Shown here: piece by piece, positions 1 through 8,024 of the stretch
Numbering within the stretch: position 1 is the stretch's first letter
Layout of the letters: every line of letters starts with the position of its first letter
Source: Archaeoglobus sp. UBA230
GTDB lineage: Archaea > Halobacteriota > Archaeoglobi > Archaeoglobales > Archaeoglobaceae
NCBI GenBank assembly: GCA_002507545.1
Contig: DAVR01000026.1
Location: 95,047-159,046, forward strand
Direction: 5' to 3'
Length of the DNA: 64,000 bases
Translations under genes and position numbers: made by a program
Notes under the pieces: model-generated
Told to the model about the DNA's origin: nothing
Databases searched by the model: none
What the model saw: the letters and a program-made list of their open reading frames with translations, nothing else

Positions 1-825
1 GCCGGCAGTCTTGCCGCCCATGCAGCAAAAGCAAGAATACCGGCCTACATCTTCGTTCCGGCTGGAATAGAGAAGAACAAAATAGTTCAGGCTTTAGTTC
101 ACGGGGCAAACGTGATAGAGGTTGAAGGTAGCTATGATGACGCCAACAGGCTTGCAACTGAGATTGCAGAAAGAAAGAGGGACTGGGGTTTCGTAAACAT
201 AAACCTCCGCCCCTACTATGTAGAGGGCAGCAAGACCCTCGCCTACGAAACCGCTGAGAGACTCGGCTGGACAACACCCGATCAGGTTATTGTTCCCGTC
301 GCATCTGGGGCGCTGCTTTACTCTATATATCGCGGTTTCAGGGATTTCGAGCAGGTCGGGTTTGTTGGGGAGAGTGATGTCGTGTTCAACGCAGCCCAGC
401 CTGCTAACTTTCCGGTAGCGAGGGCTATAAGGGAGGGAAAGGAAGTTGAGCCAGTTGAAAGGATTGAAACGATCGTGCACAGCTTAGCTATTGGCAATCC
501 ATCAGACGGGATATTCGCTAAGAAGGTTGTAGAGAAGAGCGGGGGCTATGCCGAAGACCCGACAGATGATGAGGTTATAGAGGCTGTTAGGCTCCTCGCA
601 AGAACTGAGGGCATCTTTACCGAACTCGCTGGTGGTGTTACCATAGCATCCTTGAAGAGGCTCGTGGAAGAGGGAAGGATAGATGCGGATGATTTGGTGG
701 TTGCCTACTTGACAGGAAACGGTCTCAAAACAGCTGATGCGATTGCTGGTAAATTACAAACTGTCAAAATCAAGCCGAGAATCGAGGAATTTGAGAAACT
801 GACGAATGTGGAGGTGTTAGCATGA
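1..825 (+). CDS. thrC: Threonine synthase (partial, 5' end outside window)
   Basis: The open frame runs from base 1, so the true start lies upstream; the ATG-like GTG at 112 is internal. It is a PLP-dependent fold-type II enzyme that makes threonine from O-phosphohomoserine. The visible C-terminal part begins in the conserved stretch AGSLAAHAAKARIPAYIFVP and later contains VPVASGALLYSIYRGF and the glycine-rich EGIFTELAGGVT motif near the end. The PLP lysine would be upstream of the window. The stop overlaps the start of the next gene by four bases (ATGA), so it is translationally coupled to a MoaD-like sulfur carrier. That neighbourhood raises the possibility that this paralogue makes a sulfur amino acid rather than threonine; this is inference only. 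Confidence 0.88.
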   Translation, partial: AGSLAAHAAKARIPAYIFVPAGIEKNKIVQALVHGANVIEVEGSYDDANRLATEIAERKRDWGFVNINLRPYYVEGSKTLAYETAERLGWTTPDQVIVPVASGALLYSIYRGFRDFEQVGFVGESDVVFNAAQPANFPVARAIREGKEVEPVERIETIVHSLAIGNPSDGIFAKKVVEKSGGYAEDPTDDEVIEAVRLLARTEGIFTELAGGVTIASLKRLVEEGRIDADDLVVAYLTGNGLKTADAIAGKLQTVKIKPRIEEFEKLTNVEVLA

Positions 826-1085
826 AGGTAAGGCTTCCAGCGTCAATTTACAGAGATGCAGAAATAGAAATTGATGCTGATGAGATAACTGTAGAGGAAC
901 TTGTGAAAATTCTTTCTGAGAAGATAGGAAGAGACCTAAGGAAGCTGATAATAAGAAATGGAGACTTAAGCCCCTTTGTCAATGTATTTATAAACGGCAA
1001 GAATGTGAGGCATGAGAAGGGGTTAAAAACCATAGTGAAGAAGGGGGATGAAGTCTCGCTCGTTCCAGCAGTGGCTGGGGGTTGA
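822..1085 (+). CDS. MoaD/ThiS-family sulfur carrier protein
   Basis: 87-residue beta-grasp (ubiquitin-like) protein ending in the diagnostic Gly-Gly (VPAVAGG), the site where an E1-like enzyme adenylates and then thiocarboxylates the carrier. The length and the VNVFINGKNVR core match MoaD-like carriers. It starts inside the thrC stop codon and is followed 16 bases later by its probable E1 partner. Such carriers deliver sulfur for molybdopterin, thiamine, thio-tRNA or, in some bacteria, for cysteine or homocysteine. The thrC partner favours an amino-acid role, but the sequence alone does not separate these options. Confidence 0.88.
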   Translation: MKVRLPASIYRDAEIEIDADEITVEELVKILSEKIGRDLRKLIIRNGDLSPFVNVFINGKNVRHEKGLKTIVKKGDEVSLVPAVAGG

Positions 1086-1101
1086 TGCGAGGATGATGTA
1101 A

Positions 1102-1911
1102 ATGGTAAAGCTGGATAGGAGTCAGATACGAAGGTATGCAAGGCAGCTGCTCATCCCCGAAATTGGGGGCAGAGGGCAGGAAAAGCTGCTGGAAGCAAGT
1201 GTTCTTGTTGTAGGTGCAGGAGGGCTCGGAAGTCCGGTGATACAGTATCTTGCCGCTGCTGGAGTAGGCATGATTGGAATTGCTGACGGAGATGAGGTGG
1301 ATGAAACAAACCTGCAGAGACAGACAATCCACGCGGGTAATCTCGGAATGAATAAGGCTGAATCCGCAGCACAGTTTGTTGAAAAGCTTAATCCAGATGT
1401 GAAGGTTGAAGCTTATCCCTTCAGCGTTACCGTTGAGAATGCGAGGGATTTGGTGAGGAGATATGACATTGTGGTGGACTGCACCGACACTTTCCCAGCA
1501 AGATTTCTGCTGAACGATGCCTGCCTGCTCGAATCAACACCTCTCGTTCATTCCGCAGTTCTCAGGTTTGAGGGGCAGATAATGACGATTATCCCCCACG
1601 AGACAGCATGCTACAGATGCTTTCTGCCCGAAGCTCCTCCGCCGGGCAGCGTGCCTACATGCAGGGAGGCGGGAGTTATTGGGGTTACAACTGGCTTTTT
1701 TGGGGTTCTGCAGGCGAATGAAGTGATAAAGCTGATAATCAGCAAGGGAGAGTTGTTCACTAACAAACTGCTTTACGTTGATCTGCTTCACAACGACTTC
1801 AATCTGATAGAGATTAGTAAACATCCTTCGTGCCCGGCTTGCGGGGAGAGGAGAATAAAGGAGCTGAGGAGTGAATACTATGTCGAGACGTGCAGAATCG
1901 AGACAGATTGA
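1102..1911 (+). CDS. HesA/MoeB/ThiF-type E1-like adenylyltransferase
   Basis: 269 residues, the usual length for a MoeB/ThiF protein without a rhodanese tail. It has the ATP-binding loop GAGGLGSPVIQYLA near residue 38, the Asp-rich GDEVDETNLQRQ segment, and two CxxC pairs (CYRC near 172 and CPAC near the C-terminus) for structural zinc. PTCREAGVIG follows the first pair and contains the cysteine expected for the catalytic loop. Its role is to adenylate the C-terminal Gly of a MoaD/ThiS carrier, almost certainly the protein encoded just upstream. The last 32 bases overlap the following TusA gene. Confidence 0.9.
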   Translation: MVKLDRSQIRRYARQLLIPEIGGRGQEKLLEASVLVVGAGGLGSPVIQYLAAAGVGMIGIADGDEVDETNLQRQTIHAGNLGMNKAESAAQFVEKLNPDVKVEAYPFSVTVENARDLVRRYDIVVDCTDTFPARFLLNDACLLESTPLVHSAVLRFEGQIMTIIPHETACYRCFLPEAPPPGSVPTCREAGVIGVTTGFFGVLQANEVIKLIISKGELFTNKLLYVDLLHNDFNLIEISKHPSCPACGERRIKELRSEYYVETCRIETD

Positions 1912-2137
1912 AGCAAATGAGGTGCTGGACATAAGGGGAGAGGTATGCCCTTTCACCTTCATCGAGACTAAGCTGAAGCTGGAAGAGATGAAAAGCGGTG
2001 AGGTTCTGGAGGTTATAACAGATCACGAACCGGCTGCGAGAGATGTGCCAAAAAGTGTGGAGCAGGAAGGACATGAAGTCATAGAGGTTCTGAAGACCGG
2101 AGAAAGGGAGTGGAGGATTACTATAAGGAAAAAATAG
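1880..2137 (+). CDS. TusA/SirA-family sulfurtransferase (copy 1)
   Basis: About 85 residues with the TusA fold: beta strand VLDIRGEVCPF, then helix, and VLEVITDHEPAARDVPKSVEQEGHE. The conserved Cys is in CPFT, so the usual second proline of CPxP is replaced by Thr. I prefer the ATG at 1880 over the in-frame start at 1871; either overlaps the end of the E1-like gene. TusA proteins relay persulfide sulfur between donors and acceptors in the cytoplasm. This copy closes the thrC-MoaD-MoeB operon and could supply sulfur to the MoaD-like carrier. It is one of four TusA paralogues in the window. Confidence 0.85.
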   Translation: MSRRAESRQIEANEVLDIRGEVCPFTFIETKLKLEEMKSGEVLEVITDHEPAARDVPKSVEQEGHEVIEVLKTGEREWRITIRKK

Positions 2138-2144
2138 AAGAATA

Positions 2145-3749
2145 TTACATATTTCTTCTCCTTAGCATCAGATAGGTTGCTCCCAGTGCTGCAATCCCCC
2201 CTAAGAGTTCAAATCCCGGTGTAGGTTTTACCTCAGCCGGTTTTACCTCGCCCTCTCCCCTCGTCTCAGCAGTTTCCGTCGTAACCCCAGCAGCCTCCGC
2301 TTTGAGTTCATCCCTTGTAACGCCCGTCAACACCGGGTCTCCCGGGTAGCCGAGTGACTTCCAATCCAGTCTCTTTCCATAGAAGTGGCAGTCCTCACAC
2401 CTCAATGCCTGATCAGCCGGAACAACGCCATGAGAAATACTCATGTACCTCTCCATCCGTATGAATTTTCCAGTGAAGTTGAGTCCGCTTTGCTTGGCGC
2501 CGATCATTATCGCTTTTGTGGTGTTACCCGTCTTGAATACAACTCCCACCTTGATGGGGATGGGAATTTTCCTTTCCTCATCAAAGGGGACTATGGCTGT
2601 GTGATATTTATAAGGATATATCTTAGAAGTGGGATCATCTATTGAGCCGACGGGAGCGAAGAAGGTTATCTCGTCACCCTCCACCGGCTCCGGATAGATG
2701 TATGCAATCCTGTCCTTACCGTTCCACCAAGCATATTCAGGTATCACGTTTGACATTCTGCTCATAACCGGCTCATATTTACCTCTCTCCTCTTCAAACT
2801 CTGCCTCCCTCCAGTCTCTACCCATGTCTGTTGGAATTACTTTTGCTATTCTTGGAATATGACACACTGTACAGTGAACTGTCTTTGTGTGTTTCTCCAG
2901 AATCTCTGCAATCTCTCTGTCACTTACACCCGCGTGTGCTTTTCCTTCAACATGACAGTTGGTGCAGTCAACAGTATCCGGAATCTCTCTGACCCATTCA
3001 TCCACACCCCTCCCAGCTATTCTGTGGTCTCTTGCAATGTGACAGCTGGTGCATTCAAAGTCGAGAATAGCCATGTGATAGTCGCAGGGGCAGTCTGGAT
3101 TTTTGTAGAAGGGCTCAAAGTCCCTCTTGAAAAGCTCACCTCCTCCAGCGTAAACGTGACATCTGACACACTCATACTTGGTTGGCTCTCTAACAGTCTT
3201 CATTTTTTCAAGCAGCTCTGCTGGATTTTTAGCCACTCTAGCCAGTTTCCCATCTATCTGGACCACATCAAGGTCTTTCATCCTGCTGTAGCTCGGAACG
3301 TGACAGACGAGGCAGTCTATGTTGTTGAGCTGCTCCTCCGTCATCTCCTTCTGAGGTGCAAGCCCGTAGCCCGGATGGCAGGCAGAGCAGCCTGTGGCAA
3401 TCACCTTTCCCTCTTCGTTGGTGACTTTGCCGATGAGGTTAATTGGAACGTCTCCATAAAACACTGCGCCGCAGAAATCATTGTAGGCGTATCTCTTTCC
3501 GTGAACAATTTTATCCTTACCTACTATGTCCTCAGCTATTCCTGCCCACTGATAATGAGGGGAGTCAAAGATTTCTCTCGCTTCTTCTTCGTGACACTGG
3601 AGACAGATACTTGAAGGATGGTAGGGATCAAACTGATCTGCATACTGCTCAATGTAAGTTGTATGATCAACGTTTAACTGTCCTGACACTGGCAGTGCCA
3701 CTGGCAGTGCGAGCAGAACTAACAGTGTTAAAATTAAATATAATCTCAT
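2145..3749 (-). CDS. Octaheme c-type cytochrome with PGF-CTERM anchor
   Basis: 534 residues. An N-terminal signal peptide (hydrophobic residues 3-22) is followed by eight CXXCH haem sites at residues about 49, 121, 146, 194, 233, 262, 293 and 451. An extra CPCDYH at 220-225 is not a canonical site. The C-terminus has a low-complexity Glu/Lys/Pro linker, then TPGFELLGG at about 510, a hydrophobic helix and an RRR tail: the PGF-CTERM signal that archaeosortase A processes to leave a lipid-anchored surface protein. The haem spacing and the SHGVVPADQALRCEDCH end resemble octaheme tetrathionate-reductase-like and extracellular electron-transfer cytochromes. Whether it is a reductase or a wire is not decidable here. 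It converges on the TusA gene with a 7-bp gap. Confidence 0.85.
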   Translation of the reverse strand: MRLYLILTLLVLLALPVALPVSGQLNVDHTTYIEQYADQFDPYHPSSICLQCHEEEAREIFDSPHYQWAGIAEDIVGKDKIVHGKRYAYNDFCGAVFYGDVPINLIGKVTNEEGKVIATGCSACHPGYGLAPQKEMTEEQLNNIDCLVCHVPSYSRMKDLDVVQIDGKLARVAKNPAELLEKMKTVREPTKYECVRCHVYAGGGELFKRDFEPFYKNPDCPCDYHMAILDFECTSCHIARDHRIAGRGVDEWVREIPDTVDCTNCHVEGKAHAGVSDREIAEILEKHTKTVHCTVCHIPRIAKVIPTDMGRDWREAEFEEERGKYEPVMSRMSNVIPEYAWWNGKDRIAYIYPEPVEGDEITFFAPVGSIDDPTSKIYPYKYHTAIVPFDEERKIPIPIKVGVVFKTGNTTKAIMIGAKQSGLNFTGKFIRMERYMSISHGVVPADQALRCEDCHFYGKRLDWKSLGYPGDPVLTGVTRDELKAEAAGVTTETAETRGEGEVKPAEVKPTPGFELLGGIAALGATYLMLRRRNM

Positions 3750-4024
3750 GAATTAAATTTCCGATTTTTCAGCTATAAGTTTTTCGCGCTTTTTCAATTA
3801 AAATAAAATCCAAAAATCACTCAGTTTAGTATTTTTAGATGTTGCTCCGACAAAGTGCAATCTTTTATTTAATCTAAAGTTATTTAGGCTCAATGTCTAT
3901 GACTAATTGATTAATATACGATAAATTAATATACATTTTTTAAGCCTATTCGATCTTTTACTTATCTTTCAAAACCTGTGTACCTTTATCTAAAATAACA
4001 ACACTATAGGATTGAGGTGATGTT

Positions 4025-4408
4025 ATGAAACTGGCGATAGTTCTTGCAAGCGGTGAGTTGGAGAAAGTTCAGGCTGCAAGCATAATTGCGAGCACAGCAG
4101 CCACACTGGGAGAGGTGATGTTATTCGCAACCATGGATGGACTGATGGCGTTCAGGAAGGATGTGGTTGAGAATAAGTCGTGGAAGGCTGGAGAGCTTGG
4201 CAAGGGGATGATTCAGGCAAATGCACCATTGTTCGTGGATGTTTTAAGGCAGGCAAAGGAAGTGGGAAACCTGAAGATTTACGCTTGTGGTATGATCATG
4301 GACATGCTAAAGATGAGCTTGGATGATTTCGTTGACGTCTTTGACGACGTTATTGGAGTTACAAAGTTCCTCGGTATGGTTGAAGATGCAAAAGTTCTCT
4401 TCATCTAA
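4025..4408 (+). CDS. DsrE-family protein (copy 1)
   Basis: 127 residues with the DsrE/F Rossmann-like pattern: strand MKLAIVLASG, helix, then GEVMLFATMDGLMAF, and a late IYACGMIMDML carrying the only conserved cysteine at the position used for persulfide binding. It leads a tight operon of DsrE, TusA, an SQR-like flavoprotein and DUF1641, a combination recurrent in sulfur-metabolising archaea and bacteria. Here DsrE and TusA probably pass sulfane sulfur to or from the flavoprotein. GGTGATG lies just upstream of the ATG. Confidence 0.85.
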   Translation: MKLAIVLASGELEKVQAASIIASTAATLGEVMLFATMDGLMAFRKDVVENKSWKAGELGKGMIQANAPLFVDVLRQAKEVGNLKIYACGMIMDMLKMSLDDFVDVFDDVIGVTKFLGMVEDAKVLFI

Positions 4409-4428
4409 TTTTTAGGAGGTGATTGAAA

Positions 4429-4650
4429 ATGGTAGTGGTTGATGCAAGGGGGAGTTACTGTCCAGGTCCGCTCATGGAGATGATAAAGACGATAAAGCAG
4501 GTTGAGGTTGGGGAGACAATAGAAGTCCTTTCCAGTGACGAGAGTAGTGCGAAGGATATCCCTGAATGGGTTAAAAAGGCAGGTCACGAACTCGTTGAAG
4601 TAAAAAAGGAAGATGATTACTGGAGAATTGTTGTAAAAAAGCTGAAGTGA
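4429..4650 (+). CDS. TusA-family sulfurtransferase (copy 2)
   Basis: 73 residues. The strong ribosome-binding site AGGAGGT (4414-4420) lies 8 bases before the ATG at 4429 and decides this start over the in-frame TTG at 4423. It contains the canonical CPGP motif in RGSYCPGPLMEM, followed by VLSSDESSAKDIPEWVKKAGHE. It is a cytoplasmic persulfide carrier, placed between DsrE and the SQR-like flavoprotein, with 1-2 bases separating it from the latter. It is closest in layout to copy 4 at 30.8 kb, which also pairs with a DsrE gene. Confidence 0.92.
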   Translation: MVVVDARGSYCPGPLMEMIKTIKQVEVGETIEVLSSDESSAKDIPEWVKKAGHELVEVKKEDDYWRIVVKKLK

Positions 4651-4651
4651 T

Positions 4652-5794
4652 ATGAAGTCTATTGTTATAGTAGGCGGAGGAGTTGCCGGAACGATCACAG
4701 CAAACTACCTCGCAATGAGGTTAAAAGATGAGATAAGAAGCGGAGATGTAAAAGTAACTCTTATCTCCGACAGAGAAAAGCAACTTTACGAACCGGGACT
4801 GCTTTATCTAATCTTCAATAGATTCGAAGAGGAAGACATTCTTAGGGATGTCAAATATCTTTTAGACCCTCAAGTTGAGCTGAAGATTGTCAGGGCTACC
4901 AGAATTGACGCTGAGAGTTCAAAAATAGACCTTGAAGATGGGAGCAAGGTAGAATACGACTACCTTGTGATTGCAACGGGATCAAGGGTTGTTCCTGAAG
5001 ATGTTCCGGGGCTTGTTGAGAGTGGGCACTGGTTTTACAACCTTGAAGGTGCGAGAAGGTTGCGAGAAGGGCTGGCAAAATTCAGGAAAGGTAAGATTCT
5101 CGTGAGTGTGATGGGGATACCCCATAAATGTCCCGTGGCACCAATAGAGGTCACCTTCCTTCTTCACGACTTCTATAAGATTCATGGAGTTAGAAAGAAT
5201 GTCGAAATTCTCTATACCTACCCCATAAACAAGGTATTCACGATGAACAACGTCTCGGAACTTGTTGAGGAAATGTTCAGGGAGAGAAACATTGGCTACA
5301 AGACCTTCTTTAACCCCTTAGAGGTTGATGCGGAAAGAAGGGTGGTCGTTACCCTTGAAGGTGAAGAGGAGCCCTTTGATCTACTTATCGCAATCCCACC
5401 GCATAAGGGCTCGCAGGTGATAATAGACTCCGGACTTGGGGATAGGGATGGCTGGGTTCCCACAGACAGATATACGCTCAAAGCGGAAGGATACGACAAC
5501 ATCTACGTCGTTGGAGATGCGACGAATTTGCCAGTCAGCAAAGCCGGAAGTGTTGCCCACTTTGAGGCAGAGGTTGTAGCTGAAAACATAGCTGCTGAAG
5601 TAAAAGGGCTACCCCCAACGGCAAGGTATTTCGGAAAGGCAATGTGTTTTATAGAGACTGGTTTTGATCAAGCCACCTACATATGGTTCGATTACGAGAC
5701 ACCTCCGAAGCCGGTTAAACCGAACAAGTTCATTCACTGGATGAAAATAGCCTACAATAGGATGTACTGGCTGACGGCAAGAGGAATACTTTGA
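4652..5794 (+). CDS. SQR-like FAD-dependent pyridine nucleotide-disulfide oxidoreductase
   Basis: 380 residues. The FAD-binding GGGVAGTITANYL is at residue 8, the second dinucleotide motif ATGSRVVPEDVPG near 108, and the third FAD motif VVGDATNLPVSKAGSVAHFEA near 290. C160 in the segment HKCPVAPIE matches a conserved cysteine of sulfide:quinone reductases and flavocytochrome c subunits; few other cysteines are present, so a full SQR disulfide mechanism is uncertain. There is no signal peptide, so it acts in the cytoplasm or at the inner face of the membrane. With DsrE, TusA and DUF1641 it probably oxidises or handles sulfide or protein persulfides. The final residues (FIHWMKIAYNRMYW) are aromatic and amphipathic, consistent with membrane contact. 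Confidence 0.85.
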   Translation: MKSIVIVGGGVAGTITANYLAMRLKDEIRSGDVKVTLISDREKQLYEPGLLYLIFNRFEEEDILRDVKYLLDPQVELKIVRATRIDAESSKIDLEDGSKVEYDYLVIATGSRVVPEDVPGLVESGHWFYNLEGARRLREGLAKFRKGKILVSVMGIPHKCPVAPIEVTFLLHDFYKIHGVRKNVEILYTYPINKVFTMNNVSELVEEMFRERNIGYKTFFNPLEVDAERRVVVTLEGEEEPFDLLIAIPPHKGSQVIIDSGLGDRDGWVPTDRYTLKAEGYDNIYVVGDATNLPVSKAGSVAHFEAEVVAENIAAEVKGLPPTARYFGKAMCFIETGFDQATYIWFDYETPPKPVKPNKFIHWMKIAYNRMYWLTARGIL

Positions 5795-5803
5795 GGTGAT
5801 ATC

Positions 5804-6217
5804 ATGGCGGAGGAAGAAGTAATGAAGGAATTCGAACCCTTACTGAAAAAGATTGCAGAAAACAAAGAATATCTTGAGGGTGCAATTGATAAGCTTGTCT
5901 GGCTTGAAAAGAGTGGAAATCTGGATGCAATAATTGGATTTGCTGCATTCATAAAAATAGTCCAGGATTCCATCAGCGATGCAGTTGTTGACAGAAATAT
6001 GGAGATGCTCGCCAACATTGGCTTGATTTCTACAAAATTTACGAGTGACAGAGCTTTGATGCTTTTCAACGCCCTCGGAGATGCAATCTGCAGGTGTGAG
6101 AGAGAGCCAGAACCGGTAGGTTTGATGGGTCTAATGAAGGCTCTAAGAGAACCTGAGGTTCAGAAGGCACTTGGAATGCTTCTGAACATCGCGAGGGAGC
6201 TTGGAAAGAACATTTAA
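5804..6217 (+). CDS. DUF1641 protein
   Basis: 137 residues, mostly helical, with the glycine/methionine-rich helix typical of DUF1641 (VGLMGLMKALREPEVQKALG) near the end. It directly follows the SQR-like gene after a GGTGAT ribosome-binding site. DUF1641 proteins accompany SQR-like flavoproteins and some formate dehydrogenases; their biochemical role is unknown. A partner or assembly role for the flavoprotein is the reasonable inference. Confidence 0.82.
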   Translation: MAEEEVMKEFEPLLKKIAENKEYLEGAIDKLVWLEKSGNLDAIIGFAAFIKIVQDSISDAVVDRNMEMLANIGLISTKFTSDRALMLFNALGDAICRCEREPEPVGLMGLMKALREPEVQKALGMLLNIARELGKNI

Positions 6218-6243
6218 ATTCTTCATCTTCATTTTAAACTTTG

Positions 6244-6256
6244 TTAACAACGTTAA
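6244..6256. promoter_or_regulatory. TTAAC-N3-GTTAA operator-like palindrome before larE
   Basis: TTAACAACGTTAA (extended to GTTAACAACGTTAAC). It lies immediately upstream of a TATA-like TTTAAATT and 30 bases before the larE ATG, so a bound protein would cover the BRE/TATA region. The same motif recurs at 11773, 15932, 28668 and 30783. Confidence 0.6.
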
Positions 6257-6286
6257 CTTTAAATTTCCTTTATTAAGCTACAACTA

Positions 6287-7084
6287 ATGGATTCCGAAAC
6301 AACAGGAAAACTGCAGAGGATGAGAGAGTTTCTCAGTGGTTTTAAAAGTGCAGTTGTTGCCTTCAGCGGTGGAGTGGATAGCTCAACCCTCACTGCAATC
6401 TGCAAGGATGCCGGTCTTGACACCTTGGCGGTGACGGTGACCTCTCAGAAATCACCAACAAGAGAAATAAAGGAGGCGGTGAAAATTGCAGAGGAGATTG
6501 GTGTGAAACATGAGTTCATCAACATGGACATCCTTACCCCGGAGTTCAGGGAAAACACACCTGAGAGGTGCTATTTCTGCAAAAGAAGGGTTCTTTCAGC
6601 TCTGGTATCCTTAGCTGAGAGCATGGGTTATGAAGCAGTTTTTGAAGGAACAAACGCGAGCGACCTCTCAGGACACAGACCGGGATACAAAGCCGTGAAG
6701 GAGATGGACAGAGTTTACAGTCCCTGGGCGGAATTTGGGATTACAAAGGACGAGATAAGGTTGATAGCAAGATCAATGGGGTTTTCATTTTACGACAAAC
6801 CCTCCCTCGCCTGCTTAGCTTCGAGAATTCCCTTCGGTGTCGAAATTGACGAGCAAAAGCTGAGGATGGTTGATGAAGCAGAGAATTCCGTGATAGAGAT
6901 TGCAGGAGTGAGGCAGGTGAGGGTGAGGAACTACAATGGCGTTGCTGTCGTAGAGGTTGGCGAAGATGAAATCAGTAGGTTGCTGGAAAAAGCAACGAAA
7001 GTGAGGGATAGACTGAAGGAGATAGGCTTTAAGTCTGTTTTGGTTGATCTGAACGGTTATAGAACGGGGAAACGGCTGTTTTAG
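6287..7084 (+). CDS. larE: ATP-dependent sacrificial sulfur transferase LarE
   Basis: 265 residues, the standard LarE length. PP-loop SGGVDSSTL is at residue 27. C176 in SLACLASRIPFG corresponds to the cysteine that donates its sulfur in Lactobacillus LarE. C95 and C98 in ERCYFCKRR give the three-cysteine pattern of LarE forms that bind a [4Fe-4S] cluster and may be catalytic rather than sacrificial. LarE thiolates the pyridinium carboxylate precursor of the nickel-pincer cofactor. No larB or larC is in view. The downstream fdhD converges with a 4-base overlap of the ends. Confidence 0.93.
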   Translation: MDSETTGKLQRMREFLSGFKSAVVAFSGGVDSSTLTAICKDAGLDTLAVTVTSQKSPTREIKEAVKIAEEIGVKHEFINMDILTPEFRENTPERCYFCKRRVLSALVSLAESMGYEAVFEGTNASDLSGHRPGYKAVKEMDRVYSPWAEFGITKDEIRLIARSMGFSFYDKPSLACLASRIPFGVEIDEQKLRMVDEAENSVIEIAGVRQVRVRNYNGVAVVEVGEDEISRLLEKATKVRDRLKEIGFKSVLVDLNGYRTGKRLF

Positions 7085-7773
7085 CTCAGATCAACAGCTT
7101 CACCCCTAACAACTATGTTTGTTGCAAAGGAGATTGCAGCCAAACCACTTTTTTCGCACACTTTTATCGCAGAATCCAGTATTGCCGCTTTGGAGACCAC
7201 TAAAGGAACCCCAGACCTTACACACTTCATCGCTATACCCCTCGAAATTCTGCCAGAGAGTAGTAGAAAGGTGCGACTCAGGTCAATTCCTTTCATCAAA
7301 GCCGCACCTATTGCTTTATCAACAGCATTATGTCTCCCGACATCGTATCTGCGAACCAATAACCCCTTTTTTCCAACTATTGCGGCAACGTGATATCCAT
7401 GTGTCCTCTCATACTCTCTGATGTTGAGATAATCCAGAGCCTTTTTTGCCTCGGCAACGGAAAACTTCTCCTTCGCGTCAACTTTCCCAATGACCTCATC
7501 TTCCCTGTAAATTCCTATACACCCAGAGGACCTGATGGTGGACTCACCCGGATTTCCATTTATATTAACGAAAACAGCATTTTGCAGGCAGGGGGCTTCG
7601 TGGAATTCGATGTCATCAACGGATTTGGCAATCCCTTCAGAGATTAGAAAGCCAACTGTAAGTTCTTGCAGATTTTGTGGTGTGCACATAATCCGGTATG
7701 GTGTCCTACCTACAAAAATCGTAAATTGGTCCTCTTCTGCGAGTTCAAGGGGTTCACCGATTTTTACAATCAC
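7081..7773 (-). CDS. fdhD: FdhD sulfurtransferase for molybdenum/tungsten formate dehydrogenase
   Basis: 230 residues. The signature VRRYDVGRHNAVDKAIG and LLSGRISRGIAMKCVRSGVPLVVSK (split in two conserved blocks) place it firmly in FdhD. The loop that carries CxxC in E. coli reads SSGCIGIY here, with a single cysteine. FdhD transfers sulfur from a cysteine desulfurase to the Mo/W-bis-MGD cofactor, needed for formate dehydrogenase and related enzymes. No formate dehydrogenase gene is in the window; the molybdoenzyme at 16.6 kb is a different class. Confidence 0.92.
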   Translation of the reverse strand: MIVKIGEPLELAEEDQFTIFVGRTPYRIMCTPQNLQELTVGFLISEGIAKSVDDIEFHEAPCLQNAVFVNINGNPGESTIRSSGCIGIYREDEVIGKVDAKEKFSVAEAKKALDYLNIREYERTHGYHVAAIVGKKGLLVRRYDVGRHNAVDKAIGAALMKGIDLSRTFLLLSGRISRGIAMKCVRSGVPLVVSKAAILDSAIKVCEKSGLAAISFATNIVVRGEAVDLS

Positions 7774-8003
7774 ACATTCAGGTTATGCTTAAGTGATTAA
7801 AAACTTCTTTTTTATGTTGCTATACTTGAACATAAGGCTGTCACCTTTAATAATTTCTTTAAGTTGTGTGTAACACTCGAAATGGCAAACTGTAGTGGCT
7901 TATGATTTCCACGACAGTAGCTGTTTTTAATTTTTATTTAAAGCTCCATCACTTATCAGCAAAAAATAACATGTCTGGTAATATGACCAAAACCTTTAAA
8001 TAA

Positions 8004-8019
8004 TTTAGGTTAGCCTAAA
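8004..8019. promoter_or_regulatory. Iron box (DtxR/IdeR-type operator) at the feoB promoter
   Basis: TTTAGGTTAGCCTAAA, perfect 6-bp arms with a 4-bp centre, matching the TTAGGTTAGSCTAACCTAA core recognised by DtxR/IdeR regulators. A TATA-like TTTAAATA ends just before it (about 7995-8002), and the feoB ATG is only 5 bases after it, so the transcript is probably leaderless and the operator covers the start site. It is an obvious repression site for the DtxR-like protein encoded in the same operon. Confidence 0.8.
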
Positions 8020-8024
8020 AATCA

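Noticed and set aside
2796..3100. Ninth haem site at CPCDYH (residues 220-225) of the octaheme cytochrome
   Set aside because: The cysteine spacing is CxC followed by xxH, not CXXCH or a known variant.
2859..3614. 251-residue plus-strand frame opposite the octaheme cytochrome
   Set aside because: It is the antisense of a gene with eight haem motifs; no start signal, odd composition and no recognisable domain.
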